Assembly: GCA_035685165.1 (NCBI GenBank)
Contig: DASRBI010000011.1
Coordinates: 62,001-126,000, forward strand
Direction of reading: 5' to 3'
Length of the DNA: 64,000 nucleotides
Origin: DATFDN01 sp035685165
Lineage (GTDB): Bacteria; Pseudomonadota; Alphaproteobacteria; Acetobacterales; Acetobacteraceae
This document shows, in pieces, positions 1 to 8,594 of this stretch. The notes beneath the pieces are model-generated. The model did no database searches and had not been told where the DNA came from. It was given only the letters and a program-made list of their open reading frames with translations. Numbering within the stretch: the first letter of the stretch is position 1; each line of letters begins with the position of its first letter. The translations under genes were made by a program, and so were the position numbers.

Positions 1-579
1 CTTGGCGCCGAGCTCACCGCCTTCCCAGACGATCGCCTTCTGCTCGACCAGATCGACGACGCCGATGAACTTGTCCTCGATCCCGATCGGGAGCTGCAAC
101 GGCAGCGCCACGATGTCGAGCTTCTCCTTGAGTGTGGCGAAGGCGCGGAAGAAGTCAGCTCCGGTGCGATCGAGCTTGTTGATGAAGATGATCCGCGGGA
201 CGTTGTAGCGGTCGGCAAGGCGCCAATTGGTCTCCGACTGCGGCTGCACCCCAGCGACGCCCTCGATGATGAACACCGCGCCATCCAGGACGCGGAGCGA
301 GCGGTTCACCTCGATGTTGAAGTCGATATGGCCGGGCGTGTCGATGATGTTGATGCGGTGGTTCTTCCACTCGCACGTCACGGCGGCAGAGGTGATCGTG
401 ATGCCCCGCTCGCGCTCCTGCTCCATGTAGTCGGTGGTGGTATTGCCCTCGTGCACCTCGCCGATCCGGTGCGACATGCCCGTGTAATAGAGGATGCGCT
501 CGGTCGTCGTCGTCTTTCCGGCATCGATATGGGCTGTGATGCCGATATTGCGGATACGGGCTAGGTCAGTGGCGGCCAT
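1..579 (-). CDS. fusA: Elongation factor G, N-terminal part (cut by the window start)
   Basis: This is the first 193 codons of a translational GTPase that drives ribosomal translocation in the cytoplasm. Reading the minus strand from ATG at 579 gives a G1 loop AHIDAGKTTTTER, a switch I segment with RERGITIT, the G3 motif DTPGHIDF and the G4 motif NKLD. This order is diagnostic of EF-G. The remainder of the gene lies before position 1. In most bacteria fusA follows rpsL and rpsG, but here the upstream side is a 366-bp gap and a divergent DUF1800 gene. It could therefore be a second EF-G copy or a relocated single copy. The EF-G family assignment is firm; the paralogue class is not resolved. 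Confidence 0.93.
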   Translation of the reverse strand, partial: MAATDLARIRNIGITAHIDAGKTTTTERILYYTGMSHRIGEVHEGNTTTDYMEQERERGITITSAAVTCEWKNHRINIIDTPGHIDFNIEVNRSLRVLDGAVFIIEGVAGVQPQSETNWRLADRYNVPRIIFINKLDRTGADFFRAFATLKEKLDIVALPLQLPIGIEDKFIGVVDLVEQKAIVWEGGELGAK

Positions 580-945
580 GTGTTCGGGGTCTCCATACCA
601 CGACGGGCGCGGCAGGGCCTTTCCTCCCCGCGCGCCCGCGCTGTCGGCCGCGCTCGGAGCGGCCTCTCGTCGAGGCGCATGTGCTCTTTCAGCCACGGTT
701 TTGCAAGCGGCGAATTGATGACGCAGGGCGGACATGCAGGCCCACAGCGGGCCTGATCGAACCTGGCGGGACGCCTCGGCGATGCAGCGGCAATCGTTCC
801 CTCTCAGCGGTTCTACACCCTCGCGATGGCGACCGGCTTACGCTCCGGACTGGGGTTCCGCGGCAGGCGCGCGCGCAGCCAACTCAGCATCGGGCGGTGA
901 CGCTTCGTTACCCAAGGCAATCCGCGGCCGCGCTAATAGTCGTGC
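580..945. other. Divergent intergenic region between fusA and the DUF1800 gene
   Basis: These 366 bases separate two divergently transcribed genes and must carry both promoters. All reading frames through it look like noncoding shadows. I see no tRNA, clear hairpin with a T-tract or strong sigma-70 match. No ribosomal protein gene is present, which matters for interpreting the neighbouring fusA. Confidence 0.5.
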
Positions 946-2220
946 ATGGACGTGACTGCGGCACAGGCGCTGGTCCGCTTCGGCCTTGGCCCGCGCGCCG
1001 AGGAGGCGCCGCCCGGCGATCCCCGATCCTGGCTGCGCCGCCAACTCCAAACACAGGCGGCCTCGGACGGGCCGACCAGCACCGAAGGGCTGGAGGCGCT
1101 GCGGGCCGACCGGGAGGAAAAGCCGCTGCCGCAGAAGTCCCGTTCGCGCGCCTTGTTCATCCGTGACGCAAGGGCCGCGATAACCGCCGCACTCACCACC
1201 GAAGCGCCATTCCGCGAGCGGCTGGTCTGGTTCTGGGCCAATCATTTCACCGTCTCGGTGCGGCGCGGCCAGTGCGCGGCGCTGATCGGGCCGTTCATCG
1301 CCGAGGCGATCCGCCCGCACGTAACGGCGCGCTTCGCCGACATGCTGCTGGCGGTGATGCGGCATCCCGCGATGCTGCTTTACCTCGACAACGCCGGCTC
1401 GGTCGGGCCGGACAGTCCGGTCGGCCAGCGCACGCATCGCGGCCTGAACGAGAACCTCGCCCGCGAATGCCTGGAACTGCACACCGTCAGCCCGGCGGCG
1501 GGCTACACGCAAGCTGACGTCACCAGCTTCGCCCGTGTGCTGACCGGCTGGTCGATCGACCTGCAACAGAGCCCACCCGGCTTCCGCTTCCGGCCGTTCA
1601 CCCACGAACCCGGGGCGAAGATCGTCATGGGCCGGACCTTCCCCGAGGGCGAAGAGGGCGGCATCGAGGCGCTGGCCTTTCTCGCCGCGCACCCCGCCAC
1701 GCACCACCATCTCGCCCTTAAGCTGACGCGGCATTTCGTCGCCGACGATCCGCCGCCTGCGGCGGTGCGCCTGGTGGAAGGGCGGCTGCGCGACACCGAC
1801 GGCGATCTCGGGGCGGCGGCAGCAGCTTTGCTCGACATCCCGCAAGCGTGGCAGTCCGATACCAAGATTCGGACGCCGGCGGACTTCCTGATCGCGGCGG
1901 GGCGGGCGACCGGCATGTCGGACGCACCGGAGCGCGCGCTCGGCGCGATGCGGATGCTGGGCCAGCCGATGTGGGCGGCGCCGCAGCCCGACGGCTGGCC
2001 GGATCGCGCCGCCGACTGGCTAAGCCCAGAGGCGATGCTGCGCCGAGCCGACGTCGCCTATGCGATCGCCGGAATGCAAGCCGAGCCCGATCCCAGTCAG
2101 CTCGCGGAGGCGCTGGGACCGCTGGTGCGTCCGGCCACGCTTAGCGCCGTGCAGCACGCCGGCTCGCGCCGGGAGGCGCTCGCGTTGCTATTGGCCGCCC
2201 CGGAGTTCCAGCGTCGATGA
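946..2220 (+). CDS. DUF1800 family protein
   Basis: This 424-residue protein belongs to the DUF1800 family. The evidence is the RFGLGPR motif near the N-terminus, the LVWFWANHFTVS segment around residue 90, NENLARECLELHT around residue 170 and the FARVLTGW segment near residue 190. The biochemical role of the family is unknown. Such genes are very commonly paired with a DUF1501 gene, as here, where the next start codon overlaps this stop (ATGA at 2217). The pair is likely co-translated and may work at or beyond the inner membrane, since the partner carries a Tat-like signal. I see no signal peptide in this protein itself. Confidence 0.85.
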   Translation: MDVTAAQALVRFGLGPRAEEAPPGDPRSWLRRQLQTQAASDGPTSTEGLEALRADREEKPLPQKSRSRALFIRDARAAITAALTTEAPFRERLVWFWANHFTVSVRRGQCAALIGPFIAEAIRPHVTARFADMLLAVMRHPAMLLYLDNAGSVGPDSPVGQRTHRGLNENLARECLELHTVSPAAGYTQADVTSFARVLTGWSIDLQQSPPGFRFRPFTHEPGAKIVMGRTFPEGEEGGIEALAFLAAHPATHHHLALKLTRHFVADDPPPAAVRLVEGRLRDTDGDLGAAAAALLDIPQAWQSDTKIRTPADFLIAAGRATGMSDAPERALGAMRMLGQPMWAAPQPDGWPDRAADWLSPEAMLRRADVAYAIAGMQAEPDPSQLAEALGPLVRPATLSAVQHAGSRREALALLLAAPEFQRR

Positions 2221-3413
2221 CCCCACCCGTGAAAACCAGCCGGCGCGCCACCTTGCTCGGTCTTTCCGCCGCCATCGCGCTCGGGCCGGTCCGGCTCGCT
2301 TTCGCCGCCGGCGCCGTGGAACGCCGTTTCGTCGTGGTGACCCTGCGCGGTGCGATGGATGGGCTGGCCGCGGTCGTGCCCTATGGCGACCCCGCGCTTG
2401 CCGGATTGCGCGGCGACATCGTGCCGCCCGAGCCGGGCCAGCCGAACGGCATGCTCGATCTCGGCGGGTTTTATGGGTTGCATCCCGCCCTCGCCGGCCT
2501 GCACCGGTTCTACACCTCCGGGCAAGCCCTGCTGCTGCACGCGATCGCCGGCCCGACGCGGGTACGGAGCCATTTCGAGGCGCAGGACTGCCTTGAAAGC
2601 GGCGCGGATCACCGGATGACGAGCGGCTGGCTCAACCGCGCCGTCTCCGCCCTGCCGCGCGCGGCGCCGAAGACCGAGGGCGACGCGATGGCATTCGGCG
2701 TGGATATGCCGCTGCTGCTGCGCGGGCCGGCGCGGGTCGGCAGCTACGCAGCCGGCCGAATCGGCGCCGCCGCGCCCGATTTCTACACCCAGCTCGCCGC
2801 GCTCGCCGCCGGAGACAAGCTCATCGGCCCGGTCATCCACCAGGGTTTGCGCGAGCGTGGCTACGCGCAGGCGGTGCTGGGGACGGTTCCGGCCGCGCCC
2901 GAGAAGGCGAGCGCGTTCGCCCTTCTCGCCCGCACCGCCGGGGAGATGCTGGCGCGGCCGGACGGCCCACGCGTTGCCGCCTTGGAGCTCGACGGATGGG
3001 ACACCCATGTCGCCCAGCCGCAACGGCTCGATGCCCAGTTCCGTCAGCTTGACGCGGGGCTCGTTGCGTTGCGCGAGGGTCTCGGGACCGCCTGGGACAA
3101 GACGGTCGTGCTGTGCATGACCGAGTTCGGCCGCACCGTCCGGGTCAACGGCAATCGCGGCACCGACCACGGCACCGCCGGGGTTGCGTTCCTGCTGGGT
3201 GGCGCGGTGGCGGGCGGAAAGGTGCGGGCGGACTGGCCGGGCCTCGGCCCGGGGCGGCTGCTGGACAATCGCGACCTCGCACCCAGTGCCGATTTGCGCG
3301 CGCCGGCAAAATCGGTGCTGACCGCGCATCTCGGCGTGCCCGCGCAGGCGCTGGGCGCCGTGTTCCCCGACAGCGCCCAGATCGCGCCGATGGCAGGGCT
3401 TCTGCGCGCCTGA
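2217..3413 (+). CDS. DUF1501 family protein with twin-arginine signal
   Basis: This 398-residue protein begins with SRRATLLGLSAAIALGP, a twin-arginine type signal followed by a hydrophobic stretch and an Ala-rich cleavage region, so export by Tat is inferred. Downstream are the DUF1501 features VVVTLRGAMDGLAAVVPYGD, RSHFEAQD, the ALELDGWDTH segment and TEFGRT near residue 300. The family is sulfatase-like in fold according to published family descriptions, but no substrate is established. It overlaps the upstream DUF1800 gene by four bases and ends four bases before the convergent OmpA-like gene. Confidence 0.85.
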   Translation: MTPPVKTSRRATLLGLSAAIALGPVRLAFAAGAVERRFVVVTLRGAMDGLAAVVPYGDPALAGLRGDIVPPEPGQPNGMLDLGGFYGLHPALAGLHRFYTSGQALLLHAIAGPTRVRSHFEAQDCLESGADHRMTSGWLNRAVSALPRAAPKTEGDAMAFGVDMPLLLRGPARVGSYAAGRIGAAAPDFYTQLAALAAGDKLIGPVIHQGLRERGYAQAVLGTVPAAPEKASAFALLARTAGEMLARPDGPRVAALELDGWDTHVAQPQRLDAQFRQLDAGLVALREGLGTAWDKTVVLCMTEFGRTVRVNGNRGTDHGTAGVAFLLGGAVAGGKVRADWPGLGPGRLLDNRDLAPSADLRAPAKSVLTAHLGVPAQALGAVFPDSAQIAPMAGLLRA

Positions 3414-3416
3414 GCC

Positions 3417-4511
3417 TCAGCCGCCGATAATAATCTCGACGCGCCGGTTCTGCGGTTCACGCACGCCCGGCCCGGTCGGCACTAAGAGATGCGTCTCGCC
3501 AAAACCGCGGATCACGATGGCGTTCTTCGGCACGCCGTCGCGCACCAGCTCGGCGGCGACATTCTGCGCTCGGCGCAGCGAGAGCGCCTGATTGTAGGCG
3601 GCGGAACCGGAGGTGTCGGTGTAGCCGTTCACGTGGATCTGCGTATACTGCACATGTGTCGAAGCCTCCGCAGCCGCGCGCACTATCTCGCGGGCACGGT
3701 TAGTGAGCGTCGCCTTGTCCCAGTCGAAGAACACGAGATAGCTCCGCGACGGCGCCGGGGCGGGCGCCGCGATCGGTGTCGGCGCGGAGGGCGGCGCCGG
3801 CGGGGTGACATGGAAGGCGTAGCGCACGCCGAGAAGGAATGTGTGGCTGTACTGCGAAGCGAGCTTGAGCGAAGCGGGTGCGACGCCGGCGCTGGAGACC
3901 TGCGTGCCGGTGAATGTCTCACCTGATGTGATGTCCATGAAGCGGTACTGGGCGAGCAGCGAAAGCCCCGGTGTGTTCGGTACCGGGAACGAGAGCCCCG
4001 CGATGAGCTGCCAGGCGAAATGGCCGGTAGTGCCGAAATTGGCCATCGAGGCGAATCCAGGCCGGGGCGGCGTCGCGGCGAAGATCACATTGTTGAACCG
4101 ACTCCACATGTAGCCGGCGCCGGCCCCGAGATAGGGGAACACGTAGCGGCTGCGGATGTCGAAATCAAAAAGCGCGTTCGCCATCAGGCCGTAGGTATGC
4201 ACGTTGCCGCTGGTCGCGACCGGAAACGTCGCGCCGCTCAACTGGCCGATACCGTTTTGCAGATAATCGCCCTCAAGCTCGAACCGCCAGCCGTCACCGA
4301 GCGCGTAGCCGACACTGCCGGTGCCGTCGATGCCCCAGGCCCGGTTGAGGCTGCCGTCCAGCGGCGGACGAGTGCTGCTGTTGGCGTGCACGCTCTGTGG
4401 CCGGTTGGCGCCGATGCCGGCACTCACATAAAGTCCTTCGATCGGCTGCGCCGAGGCGAGGAAGGGCGCCAGCAGCAGCCCGGTTGCAAACAGGATCAGG
4501 CGCAGACGCAT
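3417..4511 (-). CDS. Outer-membrane beta-barrel protein with C-terminal OmpA domain (copy 1)
   Basis: This 364-residue protein starts at the ATG of MRLRLILFATGLLLAPFLASA, a clear Sec signal peptide. An upstream in-frame ATG at 4559 would add 16 charged residues ahead of the signal and is rejected. After cleavage comes a barrel region of about 220 residues, then a short Pro/Ala linker, then an OmpA-type peptidoglycan-binding domain. That domain has FDWDKATLT, NGYTDTSGSAAYN, SLRRAQNVAAEL and a C-terminal NRRVEIII. It should anchor the outer membrane to the cell wall. The C-terminal domain is nearly identical to that of the next gene upstream, while the barrel is divergent. Confidence 0.88.
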   Translation of the reverse strand: MRLRLILFATGLLLAPFLASAQPIEGLYVSAGIGANRPQSVHANSSTRPPLDGSLNRAWGIDGTGSVGYALGDGWRFELEGDYLQNGIGQLSGATFPVATSGNVHTYGLMANALFDFDIRSRYVFPYLGAGAGYMWSRFNNVIFAATPPRPGFASMANFGTTGHFAWQLIAGLSFPVPNTPGLSLLAQYRFMDITSGETFTGTQVSSAGVAPASLKLASQYSHTFLLGVRYAFHVTPPAPPSAPTPIAAPAPAPSRSYLVFFDWDKATLTNRAREIVRAAAEASTHVQYTQIHVNGYTDTSGSAAYNQALSLRRAQNVAAELVRDGVPKNAIVIRGFGETHLLVPTGPGVREPQNRRVEIIIGG

Positions 4512-4650
4512 CGGCTTCTCCGTCCAGCGCGCGGCGCGCCCAACGCTTTCGTTCGGCACCGCACGGGCGGCGCAATAAGGCGTAATTGAGCCCGTTTATG
4601 CAAGCTCTTGCGCGCTCACGCTCGCGTGGTGCGCGAGCGGCTAAAAGAAA

Positions 4651-4670
4651 GGGGCGCCTTTCGGCGCCCC
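4651..4670 (-). terminator. Rho-independent terminator after OmpA-like copy 2
   Basis: The arms GGGGCGCC and GGCGCCCC (4651-4658 and 4663-4670) pair perfectly around a four-base loop. On the minus strand the hairpin is followed by TTTCTTTT. It lies 29 bases beyond the stop of the upstream OmpA-like gene, so the two paralogues probably have separate transcripts. Confidence 0.8.
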
Positions 4671-4699
4671 TCGTAGGCGATAGGAAGCAAACTCCGGTC

Positions 4700-5827
4700 T
4701 TAGCGGATGATGATCTCCACGCGCCGGTTCTGCGGCTCGCGCACGCCGGGGCCCGTCGGCACCAACAGATGCGTCTCGCCGTAACCGTGGATGCTGATGA
4801 CGTTGCGCGGCACGCCGTCGCGCACCAGCTCGGCCGCCACGTTCTCGGCGCGGCGCACCGACAGCTTGAGGTTGTAGGCCGCGGTGCCCGAGGTGTCGGT
4901 GTAGCCGTTGACCTCGATGACGGTGTACTGCACGCGCCGCGAGTTCTCCGCCGCCTCGCGGATGATCTCCCGCGCGCGGTCGGTGAGCGTCGCCTTGTCC
5001 CAATCGAAGAACACGAGGTACGACCGGGCCGGAGCCGGAGCCGGAGCCGCCACCGGAGCGGGTGCGGGCGCGGGCGGCGGGGTGACGCCGAAGGTGTACT
5101 TCACGCCGACCAGGACGGCGTTGTTGAACTCCTGCTTGAACTGGATTTTGCCGGGAGCGCCGGCGCCGGGAGCCTCACCGGCAAAGGTGAAGGTCGCCGG
5201 GACGGTGCGCGCAAGCACACCCATGAAGCGGTACTCGAGGGTCAGCGCCAGGCCGGTGTAGCCGATCGGGTACTGGGCGCCGAGGATCACGCCGTAAGCG
5301 AACGCGCCCTCGGTTCGATTGTTGACGTTGACGTTCGCGAGATTGCCGGGAGCGAGCACAGTGCCCGCGAAGTTCACGTTGCGGTAGAGGCTCCACTGAT
5401 AGCCGACGCCGAGGCCGGCATAGGGCGCGATGCCCATGAAGTTCATGTAGGGCGAGAGGTCGAACATGACGTCCAACATCGCGCCCTGCTTCTGCTCCCA
5501 GCCGCTCCCGTGAGCGATCAGGGCGCCAGAGCCGGTCTCCACCTTACCGAACTGGTTGCCCATCACGTCGCCGTCGAGACGGAGGCTCAAGCCGTTGCCG
5601 AGCGTGTAGCCCACATAACCGACGCCGATGGCGCCCGGATTGGTGTTGATCCGGCTGTCAAAGGGGCTGTTGCCGTTCTCGCTCGCGATGCCCACCGGGA
5701 TCAGGAAGTTCGCACCAGCCTCCGCGCCGACGTAGAAGCCGGTCAGGTTCGGCATGGTCATCTGTGCATGCGCCGCGATCGGCAACGCCAACACGGTGGC
5801 AGCCAGGAGCGCACTCCGAAGCTTCAT
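4700..5827 (-). CDS. Outer-membrane beta-barrel protein with C-terminal OmpA domain (copy 2)
   Basis: This 375-residue protein has a standard signal peptide (MKLRSALLAATVLALPIAAHA). A barrel follows, opening with LTGFYVGAEAGANF, typical of small opacity/OmpA-like barrels. An Ala/Pro-rich linker leads to an OmpA domain with FDWDKATLTDRAREI, NGYTDTSGTAAYN, SVRRAENVAAEL and NRRVEIIIR at the extreme C-terminus. The OmpA-domain Asp and Arg that hold diaminopimelate in characterised relatives appear present. It is followed by a strong terminator and is a tandem paralogue of the gene at 3417-4511. A structural or porin-like role is inferred. Confidence 0.9.
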   Translation of the reverse strand: MKLRSALLAATVLALPIAAHAQMTMPNLTGFYVGAEAGANFLIPVGIASENGNSPFDSRINTNPGAIGVGYVGYTLGNGLSLRLDGDVMGNQFGKVETGSGALIAHGSGWEQKQGAMLDVMFDLSPYMNFMGIAPYAGLGVGYQWSLYRNVNFAGTVLAPGNLANVNVNNRTEGAFAYGVILGAQYPIGYTGLALTLEYRFMGVLARTVPATFTFAGEAPGAGAPGKIQFKQEFNNAVLVGVKYTFGVTPPPAPAPAPVAAPAPAPARSYLVFFDWDKATLTDRAREIIREAAENSRRVQYTVIEVNGYTDTSGTAAYNLKLSVRRAENVAAELVRDGVPRNVISIHGYGETHLLVPTGPGVREPQNRRVEIIIR

Positions 5828-6028
5828 CTCGTTTTCTCCTCACGTCGTTCCGCGCCGGCGGGTACGGCCAACGGCTACCGTACGAGACTGCGCCGTTTGC
5901 TGAGCAGAACCATAACCATAAGGACGGAATAAAACGAGGGGGCCGGGCGCTCTTTGTCGGCGCTGTTGCGGCGGCGCCACAGGTGGCACGCAGGCGAGAC
6001 ACAGAGACGTCCGCTCGCTCCAGGCCGG

Positions 6029-6121
6029 CGGAAGAGAGCAGGAGTCGAACCTGCCCGGGGCCGCGCAGCGGCCCCAACCGGCTTTGAAGGCCGGCCGGCC
6101 CACCGGGACCGCGTCTCCTCC
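6029..6121 (-). tRNA. selC: tRNA-Sec (anticodon TCA)
   Basis: The minus strand folds as a selenocysteine tRNA of 93 bases. The eight-base acceptor arm (GGAGGAGA with TCTCTTCC) pairs throughout with one G-T wobble. The five-pair T-arm is GCAGG/CCTGC with loop TTCGACT. The anticodon arm carries CTTCAAA, with the TCA anticodon at 6085-6087, and the variable arm is long with GGGGCCGC facing GCGGCCCC. The discriminator base is G and the 3' CCA is not encoded (CCG follows). The 8+5 acceptor/T-stem geometry and TCA anticodon distinguish it from tRNA-Ser. It lies 23 bases downstream of selA on the same strand. Confidence 0.95.
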
Positions 6122-6144
6122 GCCCCGAATATCAGTCCGGCCGC

Positions 6145-7497
6145 TCAGACCGCCAATACGGCAAGGAACGCCGCCTCGTTAGGCTCTTCGAGGCAGCGGC
6201 AATCCAACCACAAAAGCCGGTGAGCGATCCGCCCGATCACCGGGACCGGGAGGGCGCGCAGCGCCGCGGCAACCGTTTCCAGATCGGCACCTCCGACCGT
6301 CACCGCGAACGAGGGCAGGCGCTCGATCGGCAGCGAACCCGACCCGATCTCGCTCGTGCACGCCTGGATGTGGACGGGCCGACGGGGGAACCGCGCCCGC
6401 ATCGCCGGTAGGATTCGCTCGGCGGTCGCCCGGATCGCGGCTTCGGCGCGCGTAAGCAGACGCAGCGCCGGCAGCCGCTCGGCCAGCCGGTCCGGGTCGA
6501 GATACAGGCGAAGCACGGCCTCCAACGCCGCCAGCCGCATCTTGTCGAGCCGCAGCGCCCGCTTGAGCGGGTTGGCCGTCAGCAGCCGAACCAGCTCGCT
6601 GCGCCCGACGACGAGACCAGCCTGCGGGCCGCCCAGGAGCTTGTCCCCCGAGAAGGTGACGAGGTCGGCGCCGTCGGCCAGCGCCTTCTGCACGGTGCGC
6701 TCCGCCGGCAGCCCCCAGCGGGAGAGGTCGATCAGGCTGCCGCTGCCGAGATCGTCGATCACCGGCAGCCCCGCCGCGTGCGCCGCCTCCGCCAGCGCCC
6801 GTGCCGGCACGGCGGCGGTGAAGCCCTCGATCCGGTAGTTGGACGGATGCACGCGCATCAGCGCCGCCGTGTCCGGGCCGATCGCGCCGGTGAAGTCCCG
6901 CAGATGGGTCCGGTTGGTTGTGCCCACCTCGCGCAGCCGCGCGCCCGCTCGGGCCATGATCTCCGGCATTCGGAAGGAGCCACCGATCTCCACCAGCTCC
7001 CCGCGGGAGACCACGACTTCCCTGCCGAGCGCGAGCGTGTTGAGCGCCAGCAGGACCGCGGCGGCGTTGTTGTTCACCACCAGCGCATCCTCGGCGCCGG
7101 TAAGCTCGCACAGCAGGCCCCGCACATGGTCGTCGCGCTCGCCGCGCCGTCCCGCCGCCAGATCGTATTCGAGGCTGGTCGGACGGGCGGCTGCCTCGGC
7201 TGCCGCTTCGGCCGCTTCCGCCGGCAGCGGCGCGCGGCCCAGATTGGTGTGCAGCACGGTGCCGGTGAGATTGAACACCGGCCGCTGCGAGGAGGCGAAT
7301 CGCGCCGCCAGCGCATCGGCCGCCTCGGCCAGCAGATCGGCCGCCTCCGCCGGGGCCGGGCGCCCGCCGGCGCGGCGGCGCTCCAGCACGGCACGCAGCG
7401 TGTTCACCGTCGCGCTGCGCCCGAACCTTGCTTCCAGCACAGAAGCCGCCGGGTGGCGTAACAATGCGTCGATGGACGGCAGCGGGCCCGTGCTCAT
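6145..7497 (-). CDS. selA: L-seryl-tRNA(Sec) selenium transferase
   Basis: SelA is a PLP enzyme that converts Ser-tRNA(Sec) to Sec-tRNA(Sec) using selenophosphate. The start is ATG at 7497 (MSTGPLPSIDALLRHPA), giving 450 residues, the usual family length; the longer open frame runs into hpnL and is rejected. Visible motifs are LTGTVLHTNLGRAPL near residue 90, ENNNA-like VVNNNAAAVLL around 150, VDDLGSGS-like VIDDLGSGSLIDL and the PLP lysine in TFSGDKLLGGPQAG near residue 285. It sits 16 bases after hpnL and immediately before tRNA-Sec, so hpnL-selA-selC may share a transcript. SelB and SelD are not encoded in this window. Confidence 0.95.
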   Translation of the reverse strand: MSTGPLPSIDALLRHPAASVLEARFGRSATVNTLRAVLERRRAGGRPAPAEAADLLAEAADALAARFASSQRPVFNLTGTVLHTNLGRAPLPAEAAEAAAEAAARPTSLEYDLAAGRRGERDDHVRGLLCELTGAEDALVVNNNAAAVLLALNTLALGREVVVSRGELVEIGGSFRMPEIMARAGARLREVGTTNRTHLRDFTGAIGPDTAALMRVHPSNYRIEGFTAAVPARALAEAAHAAGLPVIDDLGSGSLIDLSRWGLPAERTVQKALADGADLVTFSGDKLLGGPQAGLVVGRSELVRLLTANPLKRALRLDKMRLAALEAVLRLYLDPDRLAERLPALRLLTRAEAAIRATAERILPAMRARFPRRPVHIQACTSEIGSGSLPIERLPSFAVTVGGADLETVAAALRALPVPVIGRIAHRLLWLDCRCLEEPNEAAFLAVLAV

Positions 7498-7513
7498 TGG
7501 CCGAGCATAGGGT

Positions 7514-8488
7514 CTATCCGGTTGCCGCCCGCAACCGCCGCGCCTCGAAGAGCTGCCAGAGCAGCAGCACCGGCACGCCGATGGTGATGTCGCGGGCCCG
7601 GCGCAGCAGCGAGACGGCAAGCGAAAGATCGGCGGGGATGCCGAACAGCGCGCCGAACCCGGCATAACCGGCCTCCTGCACACCGGCATTCACCGGCACC
7701 AGGAACGCCGCCGCCGACACGCCCGAAAGCAGCGCCTCGATGGCGATGGCGTTGTCCACGTCGATCGGCAGCCCGATCGCATGATAGGCGACCCAGTCTC
7801 CCATCCCGCTCAGGATCCAGCCGACGAAATGCAGAAGGAAGCAGACGAGCAGGCGGCCGGGACGGCGGTAAAGCTCGGCCAGCTCCTCGTTGAGCGCCGC
7901 CATGCCCCGCCGGGCACCGCCCAAACGTCGCGCGGCGATGCGCGCGGCGATCCGCTCGAAGGCCGGCGCCGCGCCGCGCTGGGCCCAGACGAACAGCACG
8001 ATGCCCAGGATCGCGAAGCCGAGCCCAATCTCGACCGAGGCTGAGACGGCATGGGCGTGGGGCACGTGCGCCAGCAGGATGATCACGCCGAGGGCGACGA
8101 ACCCCACTTCGGCCAGGAACTCCGCGGTGATGTCGACGACCGTCGTCGCGGTGGCGACCGGCCAGCCGATGCCGTGCACGGTCAGCGCCCGGGCACCGAA
8201 CACGAACCCGCCGATCGTGGAAAAGGGCAGGATGTTGGTGGCGGTGTCACGCACCATCCGCGCCCAGAGAAAGACGAGCGGGCGTGCGGTGCCGCGGATC
8301 CGCGCGAGCTGGTCCCACGCCAGGCCGAGCGGCACGAAGATCACGAGCTGCCACACGCAAACCGCGGCCAACCCGCGCCATCCGGCCGAGGCCACCGCCT
8401 GGGCGACGTCACGGAAGCCGAAGGAGCCAACGAGCGCCGTCCCGACGGCAAGCCCGACCAGCGCAAGGGCGACCGAGAGCTTCTTCAC
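7514..8488 (-). CDS. hpnL: HpnL-like integral membrane protein (lysylphosphatidylglycerol synthase-like TM family)
   Basis: This 324-residue polytopic membrane protein has about eight hydrophobic segments. It starts at GTG 8488 (KKLSVALALVGLAVG); the longer frame upstream is Arg/Pro-rich antisense of hpnA's leader. It resembles the flippase-like/LPG-synthase transmembrane family, with LPFSTIGGFVFGARAL and GVSAAAFLVPVNAGVQEAGY, the second being typical of that family. Because it is divergent from hpnA by 106 bp, the hopanoid-associated HpnL label is the most natural. The specific function of HpnL proteins is not settled. It is followed closely by selA, an unusual partner. Confidence 0.8.
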   Translation of the reverse strand: MKKLSVALALVGLAVGTALVGSFGFRDVAQAVASAGWRGLAAVCVWQLVIFVPLGLAWDQLARIRGTARPLVFLWARMVRDTATNILPFSTIGGFVFGARALTVHGIGWPVATATTVVDITAEFLAEVGFVALGVIILLAHVPHAHAVSASVEIGLGFAILGIVLFVWAQRGAAPAFERIAARIAARRLGGARRGMAALNEELAELYRRPGRLLVCFLLHFVGWILSGMGDWVAYHAIGLPIDVDNAIAIEALLSGVSAAAFLVPVNAGVQEAGYAGFGALFGIPADLSLAVSLLRRARDITIGVPVLLLWQLFEARRLRAATG

Positions 8489-8594
8489 CGATTGATCCAG
8501 ACCCTCGATGCCAAGCCGGGCTGCGGCGGCCCGCCCTCTACACCGCGGCGGCGAGCGGCGGCTATAGATCCCGCGGCATAGATTAGGAGCGCGC

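Noticed and set aside
4586..5932. 448-codon plus-strand open frame opposite OmpA copy 2
   Set aside because: The minus strand has a signal peptide, an OmpA domain and a terminator; this frame has none.
6029..6121. tRNA-Ser
   Set aside because: The TCA anticodon, eight-base acceptor stem and adjacent selA identify tRNA-Sec.
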